DNA of 7,515 bases from CAIUMH01 sp037142475 (GTDB lineage: Bacteria; Actinomycetota; Acidimicrobiia; Acidimicrobiales; RAAP-2): positions 1 to 7,515 of the forward strand of contig JBAXAR010000096.1 of assembly GCA_037142475.1 (NCBI GenBank). Direction: 5' to 3'. Shown here in pieces: positions 1-6,250 of the stretch (within the stretch, counting starts at the first letter, position 1; each line of letters opens with the position of its first letter). The notes beneath the pieces are model-generated. The model was not told the origin of the DNA. It saw only the letters and a list, made by a program, of their open reading frames with translations, and searched no databases. The position numbers and the translations under genes are program-made.

Positions 1-629
1 GCCTCGAGGGGACGCCGGGCTGGCGGGCTATGTGGTCGGGGCTCGAAGCACGGGTCAGCGACGGTGTTGACAACATGAATGATCGCTTCGCAGTTGCCGA
101 TGCGATGAACGCCTCGTGTGGGACCCGGGTCTTCTGGGGACGGCCGGCTGCTGCATCCTTCGAACACCTCGTCCACCTCCCGGTGCGCGACGTGCCAGTC
201 GAGGGCCTCGCCCTCAATCCGCTGCCCCGCCTGCGGTCCTGTGAGCAGTTGGCTGGTCCCGGGGTGATCTCGAACTGGATGCTCACCGGTCGAGGCTCGG
301 TGGGAGGTCAGATCCTGACGTGCCTTCCTCATCTCGAGCGACTGCGTCACCGCCTCGGTGATGCGGCGGCTGTCTGGCCCTTCGATGGCCCCGGCGATCC
401 GGGGGCGCCAGTGGTGCTCGCCGAGACCTGGCACGGTCTGTTCAACTGGCGCTCGCAACGAGGAGCGGTGCGCGACGCCCAGCAGGTTCGTGGCACGTTG
501 GCGGCGCTGCGATCAGCCGGAGCGTCGGGTGTGGCCGAACTTCTCGCTCCGCCCTCCCTGAACGACTTGAGTCGTCGGCGCAAACAGGAAATCGTTGACG
601 AAGAGGGATGGACCCTCGGGGTTCGCTAA
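1..629 (+). CDS. Molybdopterin-guanine-dinucleotide-synthesis-like protein, C-terminal part (5' truncated)
   Basis: The frame is open from the left edge (first full codon at base 3) to a TAA at 627-629, so the ATG at 30 is probably internal and the N-terminus lies outside the window. The visible part resembles proteins commonly annotated as 'molybdopterin guanine dinucleotide synthesis' or cobalamin-biosynthesis-like. It shows, in order, an N-D-R-F block after the first 17 residues from the ATG, an F-W-G-x-P block, a G-S-V-G-G-Q segment followed by P-H-L-x-x-L-R and W-P-F, and the typical ending E-E-G-W-x-L-G-V. As I recall it, the family has an N-terminal D-W-S-A-type RNase-H-like segment, which would be in the missing part. 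The annotated function is weakly founded and no biochemical role can be read from the sequence. The next gene begins 64 bp downstream on the same strand. Family match fairly sure; function unknown. Confidence 0.72.
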   Translation, partial: LEGTPGWRAMWSGLEARVSDGVDNMNDRFAVADAMNASCGTRVFWGRPAAASFEHLVHLPVRDVPVEGLALNPLPRLRSCEQLAGPGVISNWMLTGRGSVGGQILTCLPHLERLRHRLGDAAAVWPFDGPGDPGAPVVLAETWHGLFNWRSQRGAVRDAQQVRGTLAALRSAGASGVAELLAPPSLNDLSRRRKQEIVDEEGWTLGVR

Positions 630-693
630 GTGCCGGGCGGGTGGCCAAGGGAGTATCAGCGCTGTTGTCGCACGGGTCTGGTGGACTTGAGCG

Positions 694-1632
694 ATGACCG
701 AGCCCGACAGCATCGAACAACTTCCCACGAGGCTCTCACCCTCTCGGGCGAAGGACTTCGTCCAGTGTCCCAAGTTGTTCCACTTCAAAACCGTGCTCGG
801 ACGCGTCACGCCTCCGACACCCCAGACGGCTCGAGGGAACGTCGTGCACACCGCTCTCGAGCGACTCTTTGACCACCCAGCAGACGAGCGACACACCCCG
901 GACGTGGCACTCAGCTACGTCCGACCAGCGTGGGAAGTGATGATCGATCCAATCAAGAGTCGCGAAGAGGTTGCTCCCGGAAGCCCGGAGGCAGCCATCC
1001 GGGACGCGAGTGCGCTGTGGGCAGAACTTCTTGACCACGATTCCGAGCACACCGCTCGGATCCTGCGTGATGCTGAGGCACTCGGCGAGGTCGTGCCACC
1101 TGACTCGGATATCGAGGCGGCGATGCTCGCTGAGGCAGAGGCCTCAGTGGTGAACTACTTCACGGTCGAGCGACCGTGGAATTTCGAACCTCACGGCCGC
1201 GAAGTCCATGTCGAAGCGACGACGGGATCGGTGGACCTCCACGGATTTATCGATCGTCTCGATGTCGTTGAGGGCCCCGACGGAGAGCAACGGGTCTTCA
1301 TTAGTGATTACAAGACCGGCAAGGTCCCCTCTGCTCGGTTTATCGGCGAGTCCTATTTCGCCATGAGGATCTATGCACTTCTCTATTTCAAGAGCACGGG
1401 CGTGATCCCCCGCAAGCTCCGCCTTATCTACGTCGCGGCGGCCAAGGAGCAGGCCATCCAATTCGAAGAGGTCGACCAAGCCCTCCTCGATCGGACCGAG
1501 GCTGAGATCAACCGGATCTGGGCAGATATTGAACAAGCCGCTCGGACGGGCCATTGGCCGACCAAGGTCCAGAAGTTGTGCGACTGGTGTCACTTCAAAG
1601 CGGAGTGCCCGGCATTCGCTCCGGCTGCTTAG
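694..1632 (+). CDS. RecB/Cas4-family PD-(D/E)XK nuclease with Fe-S cysteine cluster
   Basis: A 312-residue protein of the RecB-like exonuclease superfamily (PDDEXK_1 / Cas4 / AddB C-terminal type). Motifs in order: L-S-P-S-R-A-K-D-F-x-x-C-P near the N-terminus with Cys25; G-N-V-V-H (48-52); Glu170; G-F-I-D-R-L-D with Asp187; D-Y-K-T-G with Asp205 and Lys207; and Y-F-A-M-R-I-Y-A-L where the Q-x-x-x-Y helix is expected. Cys296, Cys299 and Cys305 (CxxC-x5-C) with Cys25 reproduce the four-cysteine 4Fe-4S arrangement of AddB and Cas4. In the family, His, two Asp/Glu and Lys coordinate the metal for DNA strand cleavage; cytoplasmic action on DNA is inferred. A TGA at 688-690 in the same frame and no other start codon before 694 fix the start; a weak ribosome-binding sequence (ggtgga, 680-685) lies before it. 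There is no helicase domain and no adjacent cas1/cas2 or addA, so its partner is unknown. Length suits a stand-alone RecB-like nuclease. Confidence 0.88.
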   Translation: MTEPDSIEQLPTRLSPSRAKDFVQCPKLFHFKTVLGRVTPPTPQTARGNVVHTALERLFDHPADERHTPDVALSYVRPAWEVMIDPIKSREEVAPGSPEAAIRDASALWAELLDHDSEHTARILRDAEALGEVVPPDSDIEAAMLAEAEASVVNYFTVERPWNFEPHGREVHVEATTGSVDLHGFIDRLDVVEGPDGEQRVFISDYKTGKVPSARFIGESYFAMRIYALLYFKSTGVIPRKLRLIYVAAAKEQAIQFEEVDQALLDRTEAEINRIWADIEQAARTGHWPTKVQKLCDWCHFKAECPAFAPAA

Positions 1633-1704
1633 GTCTCCCCTTTTCGATGGGTCGGAGTTTTCCTCGCGGTCGGTGATCGTCATGGCTAGTGTCAGGCTCT
1701 GAGC

Positions 1705-1712
1705 AGGAGGGG
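1705..1712 (+). promoter_or_regulatory. Strong ribosome binding site deciding the serine hydrolase start
   Basis: AGGAGGGG lies five bases (counted from the GGAGG core) before the ATG at 1716. An in-frame GTG at 1689 would add nine residues, but it has no such sequence at a suitable distance and would place this strong Shine-Dalgarno inside the coding region. The ATG is therefore preferred. Confidence 0.8.
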
Positions 1713-1715
1713 CAC

Positions 1716-2954
1716 ATGGCCGGTATTGAGACGACAGTGGAAGCCGGTGACGTTGGTCTCGATGAGAGCCGGCTCGAACGGATTACCTCACATTTTGACC
1801 GCTATGTGGCCGATGGCCGCCTCGCCGGCTACCTCGCCACGGTCGCTCGAGGCGGCGAAGTGGCCTACGTGGGCATGGGCGGCTACCGCGACCGCGAGGC
1901 CGACAAGCCCATGACCGCTGACACGATCTTCCGGATTTACTCGATGACCAAGCCGATCACCACGGTGGCCGCCATGCGGCTATGGGAGGAGGGCCGCTTC
2001 GAGCTCACCGACGAGATCGCTCCGATTATCGGCGCTTTCAAAGATCCGCGCGTGTTCGTTGGCGGGTCGCTGAATGACCCGATCACTGCGCCGAGCCAGG
2101 AGCCGATCCGCATCTGGCACCTGATGACCCACACGGCGGGGATGACCTACGGCTTTCAATACACCCACACGGTTGACGGCCTCTATCGCAAGGCGGGCTA
2201 CGAGTGGGGTTCACCGGCCGGTGTCGACCTTGCCGGGGCCTGCGAAACGTGGGCATCGCTGCCGCTTCTCTTTGAGCCAGGAACCTCGTGGAACTACTCG
2301 ATTGCCACCGATGTCCTTGGGCGAGTCATCGAGTGTGTGACTGGTGAACGTCTCGATGTGGCACTTCGGCGCCTCGTCCTCGATCCCCTCGGGATGGACG
2401 AGACGAGCTTCTTCGCCCCGGAGGACGTCCACGATCGTGTTGCCCAGCTCTACATCCCCGATGGGTCGAACGGGATGCGGGCCTTCCCTGTTCCTGACAT
2501 GGGCAAGGCAGCCCTGCGGGACCCATTCGCCCACTCTGGAGGCGGTGGCCTCGTCTCGACGGCTCATGATTACAAGCGTTTCACCGGCATGTTGCTGGCG
2601 GGCGGCGAGCTCGATGGCGTACGGATCCTGTCGCCGAGAACTCTCGACTACATGACCCGGAACCACCTGCCTGGTGACGTTGACCTCGAGGTATTGGCCG
2701 AGGACACCTTTTCTGAGACGGCATATGCCGGCGTGGGATTCGGCTTGGGGTTTGCGGTGGTTCTTGACTCGCGGCCCTCAAGGGTACCGACGACGGAGGG
2801 TTCGTACTCCTGGGGTGGGGCCGCCTCGACGGCGTTCTGGGTCGATCCGGCGGAGGGTCTCGAGGTCGCCTTCTACACGCAGCTCCTCCCGAGCGGGACA
2901 CATCCGATCCGCTCCCAGCTCAGCCAGCTCGTCTACTCGAGCATCATTGACTAG
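1716..2954 (+). CDS. Beta-lactamase-like serine hydrolase (family VIII esterase / class C fold)
   Basis: A 412-residue serine hydrolase of the beta-lactamase/transpeptidase-like family (PF00144 type). The nucleophile motif S-M-T-K is at residues 76-79, following F-R-I-Y. The second motif is W-N-Y-S-I-A-T-D with Tyr194. The conserved S-G-G-G-G-L-V-S-T-A-x-D-Y block is near 274-285. A W-G-G motif at about 366-368 stands where beta-lactamases carry K-T-G. Ser76, Lys79, Tyr194 and the WGG tryptophan closely parallel the Ser75/Lys78/Tyr181/Trp348 set of EstB-type family VIII esterases (from memory), which points to carboxylesterase or transacylase activity rather than penicillin resistance; the substrate is unknown. 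There is no signal peptide or membrane segment, so the protein is probably cytoplasmic. thpR begins about 11 bp after the stop, so the two may share a transcript. The preceding nuclease gene ends 83 bp upstream. Family sure, substrate not. Confidence 0.9.
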   Translation: MAGIETTVEAGDVGLDESRLERITSHFDRYVADGRLAGYLATVARGGEVAYVGMGGYRDREADKPMTADTIFRIYSMTKPITTVAAMRLWEEGRFELTDEIAPIIGAFKDPRVFVGGSLNDPITAPSQEPIRIWHLMTHTAGMTYGFQYTHTVDGLYRKAGYEWGSPAGVDLAGACETWASLPLLFEPGTSWNYSIATDVLGRVIECVTGERLDVALRRLVLDPLGMDETSFFAPEDVHDRVAQLYIPDGSNGMRAFPVPDMGKAALRDPFAHSGGGGLVSTAHDYKRFTGMLLAGGELDGVRILSPRTLDYMTRNHLPGDVDLEVLAEDTFSETAYAGVGFGLGFAVVLDSRPSRVPTTEGSYSWGGAASTAFWVDPAEGLEVAFYTQLLPSGTHPIRSQLSQLVYSSIID

Positions 2955-2957
2955 GGA
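2953..2957 (+). promoter_or_regulatory. Candidate ribosome binding site for thpR
   Basis: AGGGA overlaps the TAG stop of the hydrolase gene and sits eight bases before the ATC at 2966, which is where homology says ThpR should start. By contrast, nothing like a Shine-Dalgarno lies before the first canonical in-frame start, the GTG at 3056. This position supports translation beginning near 2966. Confidence 0.45.
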
Positions 2958-2965
2958 ACACTGCT

Positions 2966-3481
2966 ATCTCCACCTTTCTCGCTCTCCTTCCTGACGGAAC
3001 CGCCCTTCAGGCCCTGAGGGAGCACGCTCGCCCGTCTTTCGACGGTCTTCGGTGGGTGACCGCCGAGCAATGGCACATCACGCTGGGGTTCTTTGGTGAT
3101 CTCGATGCGGCCGCCTCGGCGGCGGTCTCCTCGGTGGCCGCTGACGTCGCTGCCGCTATCGCTCGGCCGACTCTCACTCTTGGTCCGCGGACCCAGCGCC
3201 TTGGCCGTGATGGAACGCTCGTCATCCCTGCCGTGGGCGCTGACCCACTCGTCGATGTTCTTGATGAGGCACTCGCCGGAATCGTTCCTCCACGCCGTGC
3301 CCCGTTCTCGGGGCATCTCACCTTGGCGCGAACCCGCCGCCGGTTTGAACTCCCTCATGAGGTCCTTGATGTCTCGGTCGAGGCAACATTCGCCCCTATG
3401 GCGATCTACCTCTTCGACTCCGAGCCAGGACCGACTGGATCGGTCTACGAGGTCCGCTCCCGGGCGCCATTCGCCTCCTGA
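2966..3481 (+). CDS. thpR: RNA 2',3'-cyclic phosphodiesterase / 2'-5' RNA ligase (2H family), apparent AUC start
   Basis: ThpR-type 2H phosphoesterases hydrolyse 2',3'-cyclic phosphate ends of RNA and can join 2'-5' ends in vitro. Both H-x-T catalytic motifs are present: W-H-I-T-L and G-H-L-T-L, about 80 residues apart (His37 and His117 if counted from 2966). The frame is open from the TGA at 2948-2950, and the residues before the first canonical start (GTG 3056) match the family N-terminus: a hydrophobic first strand (S-T-F-L-A-L-L-P), a short helix, then L-R-W-V-x-x-E-Q-W-H. Starting at 3056 would delete this strand and helix, leaving 141 residues; starting at ATC 2966 gives 171, a usual family length. 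No ATG, GTG or TTG exists between 2951 and 3055; a CTG at 3014 lies inside the helix. The gene lies about 190 bp upstream of recA, a pairing I recall from some actinobacteria. Family is certain; the start is uncertain and could reflect an AUC start, a local mutation or a sequence error. Confidence 0.85.
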   Translation: MSTFLALLPDGTALQALREHARPSFDGLRWVTAEQWHITLGFFGDLDAAASAAVSSVAADVAAAIARPTLTLGPRTQRLGRDGTLVIPAVGADPLVDVLDEALAGIVPPRRAPFSGHLTLARTRRRFELPHEVLDVSVEATFAPMAIYLFDSEPGPTGSVYEVRSRAPFAS

Positions 3482-3507
3482 TGCCCAAGCCATGGCGGTT
3501 CGCATTG

Positions 3508-3533
3508 GCCACCATCGGCGACCGTTGGGTGGC
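3508..3533 (+). terminator. Candidate hairpin after thpR
   Basis: GCCACC (3508-3513) pairs with GGTGGC (3528-3533), and an inner CGG/CCG pair (3516-3518 with 3522-3524) continues the stem across a small internal loop. It begins 26 bp after the thpR stop and ends before the LexA box. No T tract follows, so it is only a possible terminator separating the thpR transcript from recA. Confidence 0.3.
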
Positions 3534-3553
3534 GAGGGGCGGCATCACACACA

Positions 3554-3567
3554 CGAACACCTGTTCG
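3554..3567 (+). promoter_or_regulatory. LexA operator (SOS box) of recA
   Basis: CGAACACCTGTTCG fits the Gram-positive/actinobacterial LexA consensus CGAAC-N4-GTTCG with no mismatch, and the palindrome extends one base on each side (A/T). It lies about 100 bp before the recA ATG, within the 188-bp thpR-recA intergenic region. LexA bound here should repress recA until RecA filaments trigger LexA self-cleavage. TACGGT (3571-3576) or the overlapping TACGTA just downstream are possible -10 elements, but no convincing -35 could be matched, so the exact transcription start is not assigned. This is the only perfect box found in the window. Confidence 0.92.
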
Positions 3568-3656
3568 TAGTACGGTACGTATCAGCGGTGCACAGAGCGT
3601 GCTCCCGGGTTGAAACACCCCCTCCCTAGGGTGCCGAGCACGCACCAAGAACGACG

Positions 3657-3662
3657 AAGGAG
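3657..3662 (+). promoter_or_regulatory. recA ribosome binding site
   Basis: AAGGAG stands seven bases before the ATG at 3670. It selects this ATG over an upstream in-frame start at 3610, which would add 20 residues unlike any RecA N-terminus. Confidence 0.85.
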
Positions 3663-3669
3663 AGAACAG

Positions 3670-4728
3670 ATGGCACAGGACGACCAAGGCAAGGCTCTCG
3701 ACATGGCACTCGGCCAGATTGAGAAGCAGTTCGGCAAGGGATCCATCATGAGGATGGGTGACAAGGTCTCGCTGGGTATCGAGGCGATTCCGACCGGAGC
3801 GCTTGCCCTCGACCTGGCACTGGGCATCGGAGGCCTGCCCCGAGGCCGCATCGTCGAGATCTACGGCCCTGAGTCCTCGGGAAAGACCACGCTGGCCACG
3901 CACGTGGTGGCTGAGGCGCAGCGGAACGGCGGCACGTGTGCCTACATCGACGCCGAACACGCGATGGACCCGATCTATGCGGCGGCCATCGGTGTGAACG
4001 TCGACGATCTTCTGATCTCGCAGCCTGACACGGGCGAACAGGCCCTCGAGATCACCGACATGCTGATCCGCTCCGGCGCCCTCGATGTGATCGTGATCGA
4101 CTCGGTTGCGGCGTTGACCCCCCGAGCAGAGATTGAAGGAGACATGGGTGACACCCATGTCGGCCTCCAGGCTCGGCTCATGTCGCAGGCGCTCAGGAAG
4201 TTGACCGCCAACCTCTCGAAGTCGAACACTATTTGCATCTTTATCAACCAGCTGCGAGAGAAGATCGGCGTTATCTACGGTTCGCCCGAGGTGACCCCCG
4301 GTGGCCGGGCACTGAAGTTCTACGCCTCGGTGCGAATCGATATCCGGCGAATCGAGTCGATCAAGGACGGAACTGAGATCGTCGGAAACCGGACTCGCGC
4401 CAAGGTCGTCAAGAACAAGGTTGGCTCACCGTTCAAGCAGGCCGAGTTCGACATCATGTACGGCAAGGGAATCAGCCGAGAGGGCTCTCTTCTCGACGTG
4501 GCGGTGGATCTGGGATTCATCAAGAAGGCCGGCGCCTGGTTCACCTATGAGGGTGAACAGCTTGGTCAAGGTCGGGAGAACGTGAAGAATTTCCTCCGTG
4601 AGAACCCTCAGATGATGGCGGAAGTTGACCAGCGGGTTCGTGAGCACCTCGCCCCCTCGCCAGAGGATGCTGTGGTGGCCGCTGAGGCAGTGCTCGATCC
4701 TGACGATCTCCCCATCAGCCTCGACTGA
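3670..4728 (+). CDS. recA: Recombinase RecA
   Basis: A complete 352-residue RecA, the ATP-dependent strand-exchange protein that also activates LexA self-cleavage. The Walker A motif G-P-E-S-S-G-K-T is at 66-73, the catalytic glutamate in Y-I-D-A-E-H-A is Glu96, Walker B V-I-V-I-D is at 140-144, and loop L2 with I-N-Q-L-R-E-K-I-G carries Gln194. Glu96 and Gln194 have the same numbers as in E. coli RecA. G-S-P-E-x-x-P-G-G-x-A-L-K-F-Y follows, and the C-terminus ends in a short acidic tail (D-P-D-D near 343-346). There is no intein, unlike some mycobacterial recA genes. The gene is preceded by a perfect LexA box, so DNA-damage induction is expected. recX, which follows recA in many actinobacteria, is not present in the 176 bp downstream or the next gene. 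Identification is certain. Confidence 0.99.
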   Translation: MAQDDQGKALDMALGQIEKQFGKGSIMRMGDKVSLGIEAIPTGALALDLALGIGGLPRGRIVEIYGPESSGKTTLATHVVAEAQRNGGTCAYIDAEHAMDPIYAAAIGVNVDDLLISQPDTGEQALEITDMLIRSGALDVIVIDSVAALTPRAEIEGDMGDTHVGLQARLMSQALRKLTANLSKSNTICIFINQLREKIGVIYGSPEVTPGGRALKFYASVRIDIRRIESIKDGTEIVGNRTRAKVVKNKVGSPFKQAEFDIMYGKGISREGSLLDVAVDLGFIKKAGAWFTYEGEQLGQGRENVKNFLRENPQMMAEVDQRVREHLAPSPEDAVVAAEAVLDPDDLPISLD

Positions 4729-4829
4729 TCGGATCCTCGGCGAGCTGCCACCAGGCTTGTTTCGAGAGACAATCAGATCAGCGGTGAGTATCCGAGGAGG
4801 AGGTCCACAGCGGCTCCTTGTCGGGGCGA

Positions 4830-4848
4830 AGATCCGCCCTCCGGATCT
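4830..4848 (+). terminator. Candidate recA terminator hairpin
   Basis: AGATCCG (4830-4836) and CGGATCT (4842-4848) form a perfect 7-bp stem with a 5-base loop, about 100 bp after the recA stop and before the next promoter. A second stem, GGGCG/CGCCC (4824-4828 with 4835-4839), overlaps and excludes it. No T run follows, so a Rho-independent terminator is not certain. Apart from this and the promoter below, the 4729-4904 gap shows nothing convincing. Confidence 0.4.
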
Positions 4849-4869
4849 GAGAATTTACGAAGCACAGCG

Positions 4870-4904
4870 CTGACTCGGTGATGAAATGGCTCTAAAATTT
4901 TCAG
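4870..4904 (+). promoter_or_regulatory. Leaderless promoter of the substrate-binding lipoprotein gene
   Basis: CTGACT (4870-4875) matches the -35 consensus TTGACA at four of six positions. Exactly 17 bases later comes TAAAAT (4893-4898), a five-of-six match to TATAAT. Counting six bases from the -10 puts +1 at 4905, the A of the ATG. No Shine-Dalgarno precedes that ATG, and TAA within the -10 (4893-4895) is an in-frame stop, so the start cannot be further upstream. A leaderless mRNA, common in actinobacteria, explains all of this. Transcription start inferred, not shown. Confidence 0.7.
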
Positions 4905-6131
4905 ATGCTGAATTCACCTCTGCGACGTCCCTCAGGCATCGCTGCATTCGTCGTGGTCGGGATCACGGCGGCAGCCTTGACGGGGTGCTCATCCTCGACG
5001 GAATCCTCCTCTTCAACGTCGACAACGATGGCCAGGCCTACGACCACCGAGACGGTTCCCGCCAACGAAGTGCGTATCGGCCTTGAGGGACCATTGTCCG
5101 GTGAGCAGAAGAGTGTCGGCATTGGGATGCTCGACGCAGCCAAACTGGCCGCCGCCGAACTCAACGCGCACGGGGGGATCTTGGGCAAGAACGTCACGAT
5201 TGTCCCAATCGACGACAAGGCAGATCCCGAGGCGGGGGTGAAGGCTGTCAAGGCCGCCATTGCTGCTGGCCTTTCCGGAGTAGTCGGCCCCTACAACTCG
5301 GGGGTCGGGGTCAAGACCCTTCCGCTCTATCTCAAGGCTGGCCTTGTTCCGATCCGCCTGACGTCGGCGAACAGCACCGAAGGACTTGGGGTCACCCTGC
5401 AGCCCATGACGAGCCAGATTGCTCCAGTGGCCACCACCGCAATCACCGAATGGCAGAAGGCGAAGTCGGTGGGAATCATCTACGACAAGACGCAGACCTA
5501 CACCGCAGATGCCAATACGGCGATGAAATCCACCCTCGCCAAGGCGGGCGTGAGAGTCACCACAGACACCGCCATCACGCCTGGGAAGACCTCGTATGCG
5601 TCCACGGTGAAAGCGGTGGAAGCGACACACCCTGATCTGATCTACATCGTGACCTACTACCCCGAGGCTGGCCGCATCGCCAAGGCGATGCATGCCAGCG
5701 GGTCATCGACGAAGTGCCTCGCCGACTTTGGCGCCTACGACAACGGATTCATCCCGGCCGCTGGGATCCCTGCTGCTGAAGCATGTCCGGTCGTTGGAGT
5801 ACCCGATCCTGCGGACTTCCCCGGATCGGCACCACTGATCGCCAGTTATGTGGCCGCCTATGGCACCCCGCCTGGAACGTGGTCTCCGTATGCGTACGAC
5901 TCGGTCACTATTCTGGCGAACGCTGCCACCTCGGCCGGGGGGTTTGAGAGCTCGAAGATCCTCGCTTCACTCAACGCTGAGTCCTTGTGGCACGGGTGGA
6001 CCGGTCGAGTGAACTTCCAGGCGAAGACGGGTGACCGCATCCCTCCCTCAGTGGCGGTGGTTCGCTCTGATGCCAAGGGTGCGTTTCATATCGACACCGC
6101 CTGGGAAGCGGCGACGGGCTACGCCTTTTAA
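4905..6131 (+). CDS. ABC transporter substrate-binding lipoprotein, branched-chain amino acid (Leu/Ile/Val, LivK-like) type
   Basis: A 408-residue exported binding protein of the Peripla_BP_6 / LivK type. The N-terminus has Arg7-Arg8, a hydrophobic stretch (about 11-25) and the lipobox L-T-G-C with Cys28 as the lipidated residue, followed by a Ser/Thr-rich linker to about residue 52. The type I periplasmic binding domain opens with V-R-I-G-L-E-G-P-L-S-G and continues to the C-terminus, with N-A-H-G-G-I-L-G-K near 87-95, V-V-G-P-Y-N-S-G near 126-133 and P-Y-A-Y-D-S-V near 328-334. Cys271 and Cys294 could form a disulfide. Such proteins capture amino acids, amides or related small ligands for an ABC importer; the ligand cannot be told. 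No permease or ATPase gene is adjacent, so it is an orphan here. It has its own apparent leaderless promoter and converges on the pentapeptide lipoprotein gene. Confidence 0.92.
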   Translation: MLNSPLRRPSGIAAFVVVGITAAALTGCSSSTESSSSTSTTMARPTTTETVPANEVRIGLEGPLSGEQKSVGIGMLDAAKLAAAELNAHGGILGKNVTIVPIDDKADPEAGVKAVKAAIAAGLSGVVGPYNSGVGVKTLPLYLKAGLVPIRLTSANSTEGLGVTLQPMTSQIAPVATTAITEWQKAKSVGIIYDKTQTYTADANTAMKSTLAKAGVRVTTDTAITPGKTSYASTVKAVEATHPDLIYIVTYYPEAGRIAKAMHASGSSTKCLADFGAYDNGFIPAAGIPAAEACPVVGVPDPADFPGSAPLIASYVAAYGTPPGTWSPYAYDSVTILANAATSAGGFESSKILASLNAESLWHGWTGRVNFQAKTGDRIPPSVAVVRSDAKGAFHIDTAWEAATGYAF

Positions 6132-6158
6132 TCCTGAGGGATTGGCCAGCAGGGAACT

Positions 6159-6184
6159 GGTTGCTCAGGTCTCGTTGAGCAATC
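6159..6184. terminator. Hairpin between convergent genes, possible bidirectional terminator
   Basis: GGTTGCTCA (6159-6167) pairs with TGAGCAATC (6176-6184) over nine positions with one G-U wobble and an 8-base loop. It starts 28 bp after the stop of the binding-protein gene and about 65 bp beyond the stop of the minus-strand lipoprotein gene. CCTGAG (6133-6138) and CTCAGG (6164-6169) offer an alternative stem. No T run on either side. Location favours termination of one or both transcripts. Confidence 0.45.
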
Positions 6185-6250
6185 GATCGAACATTTGGCG
6201 CGCGTCGGCGTTATCCAGAGGTGCGGGGAAGCCGGTGGAGAGAAGGATTC

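Noticed and set aside
694..1632. Cas4 of a CRISPR system.
   Set aside because: No cas1, cas2 or repeat-spacer array in the window; the motif set is shared with AddB and other stand-alone RecB-like nucleases.
1664..1692. A promoter (TCGGTG then TAGTGT) before the serine hydrolase gene.
   Set aside because: Spacing does not fit the TTGTCRGTG-N8-TANNNT pattern and no -35 fits the TAGTGT; not reported as a feature.
3445..4158. A 237-codon open frame on the minus strand over the start of recA.
   Set aside because: It lies antisense to certain RecA codons and crosses the LexA region; GC-rich coding DNA commonly leaves such open shadows. No family resemblance.
4823..4848. Two mutually exclusive hairpins as a riboswitch or attenuator for the binding-protein gene.
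   Set aside because: The promoter of that gene appears to lie downstream of them, so they would not be in its transcript; stems are short.
4784..4873. A 29-codon frame with GTG start in the recA-downstream gap containing a GGAGGAGG stretch.
   Set aside because: No start-positioned ribosome binding site, no recognisable protein pattern, and it covers the candidate terminator hairpin.
6187..6200. A second LexA box (CGAAC...).
   Set aside because: The right half-site reads GGCG instead of GTTCG; other CGAAC occurrences in the window also lack the second half.
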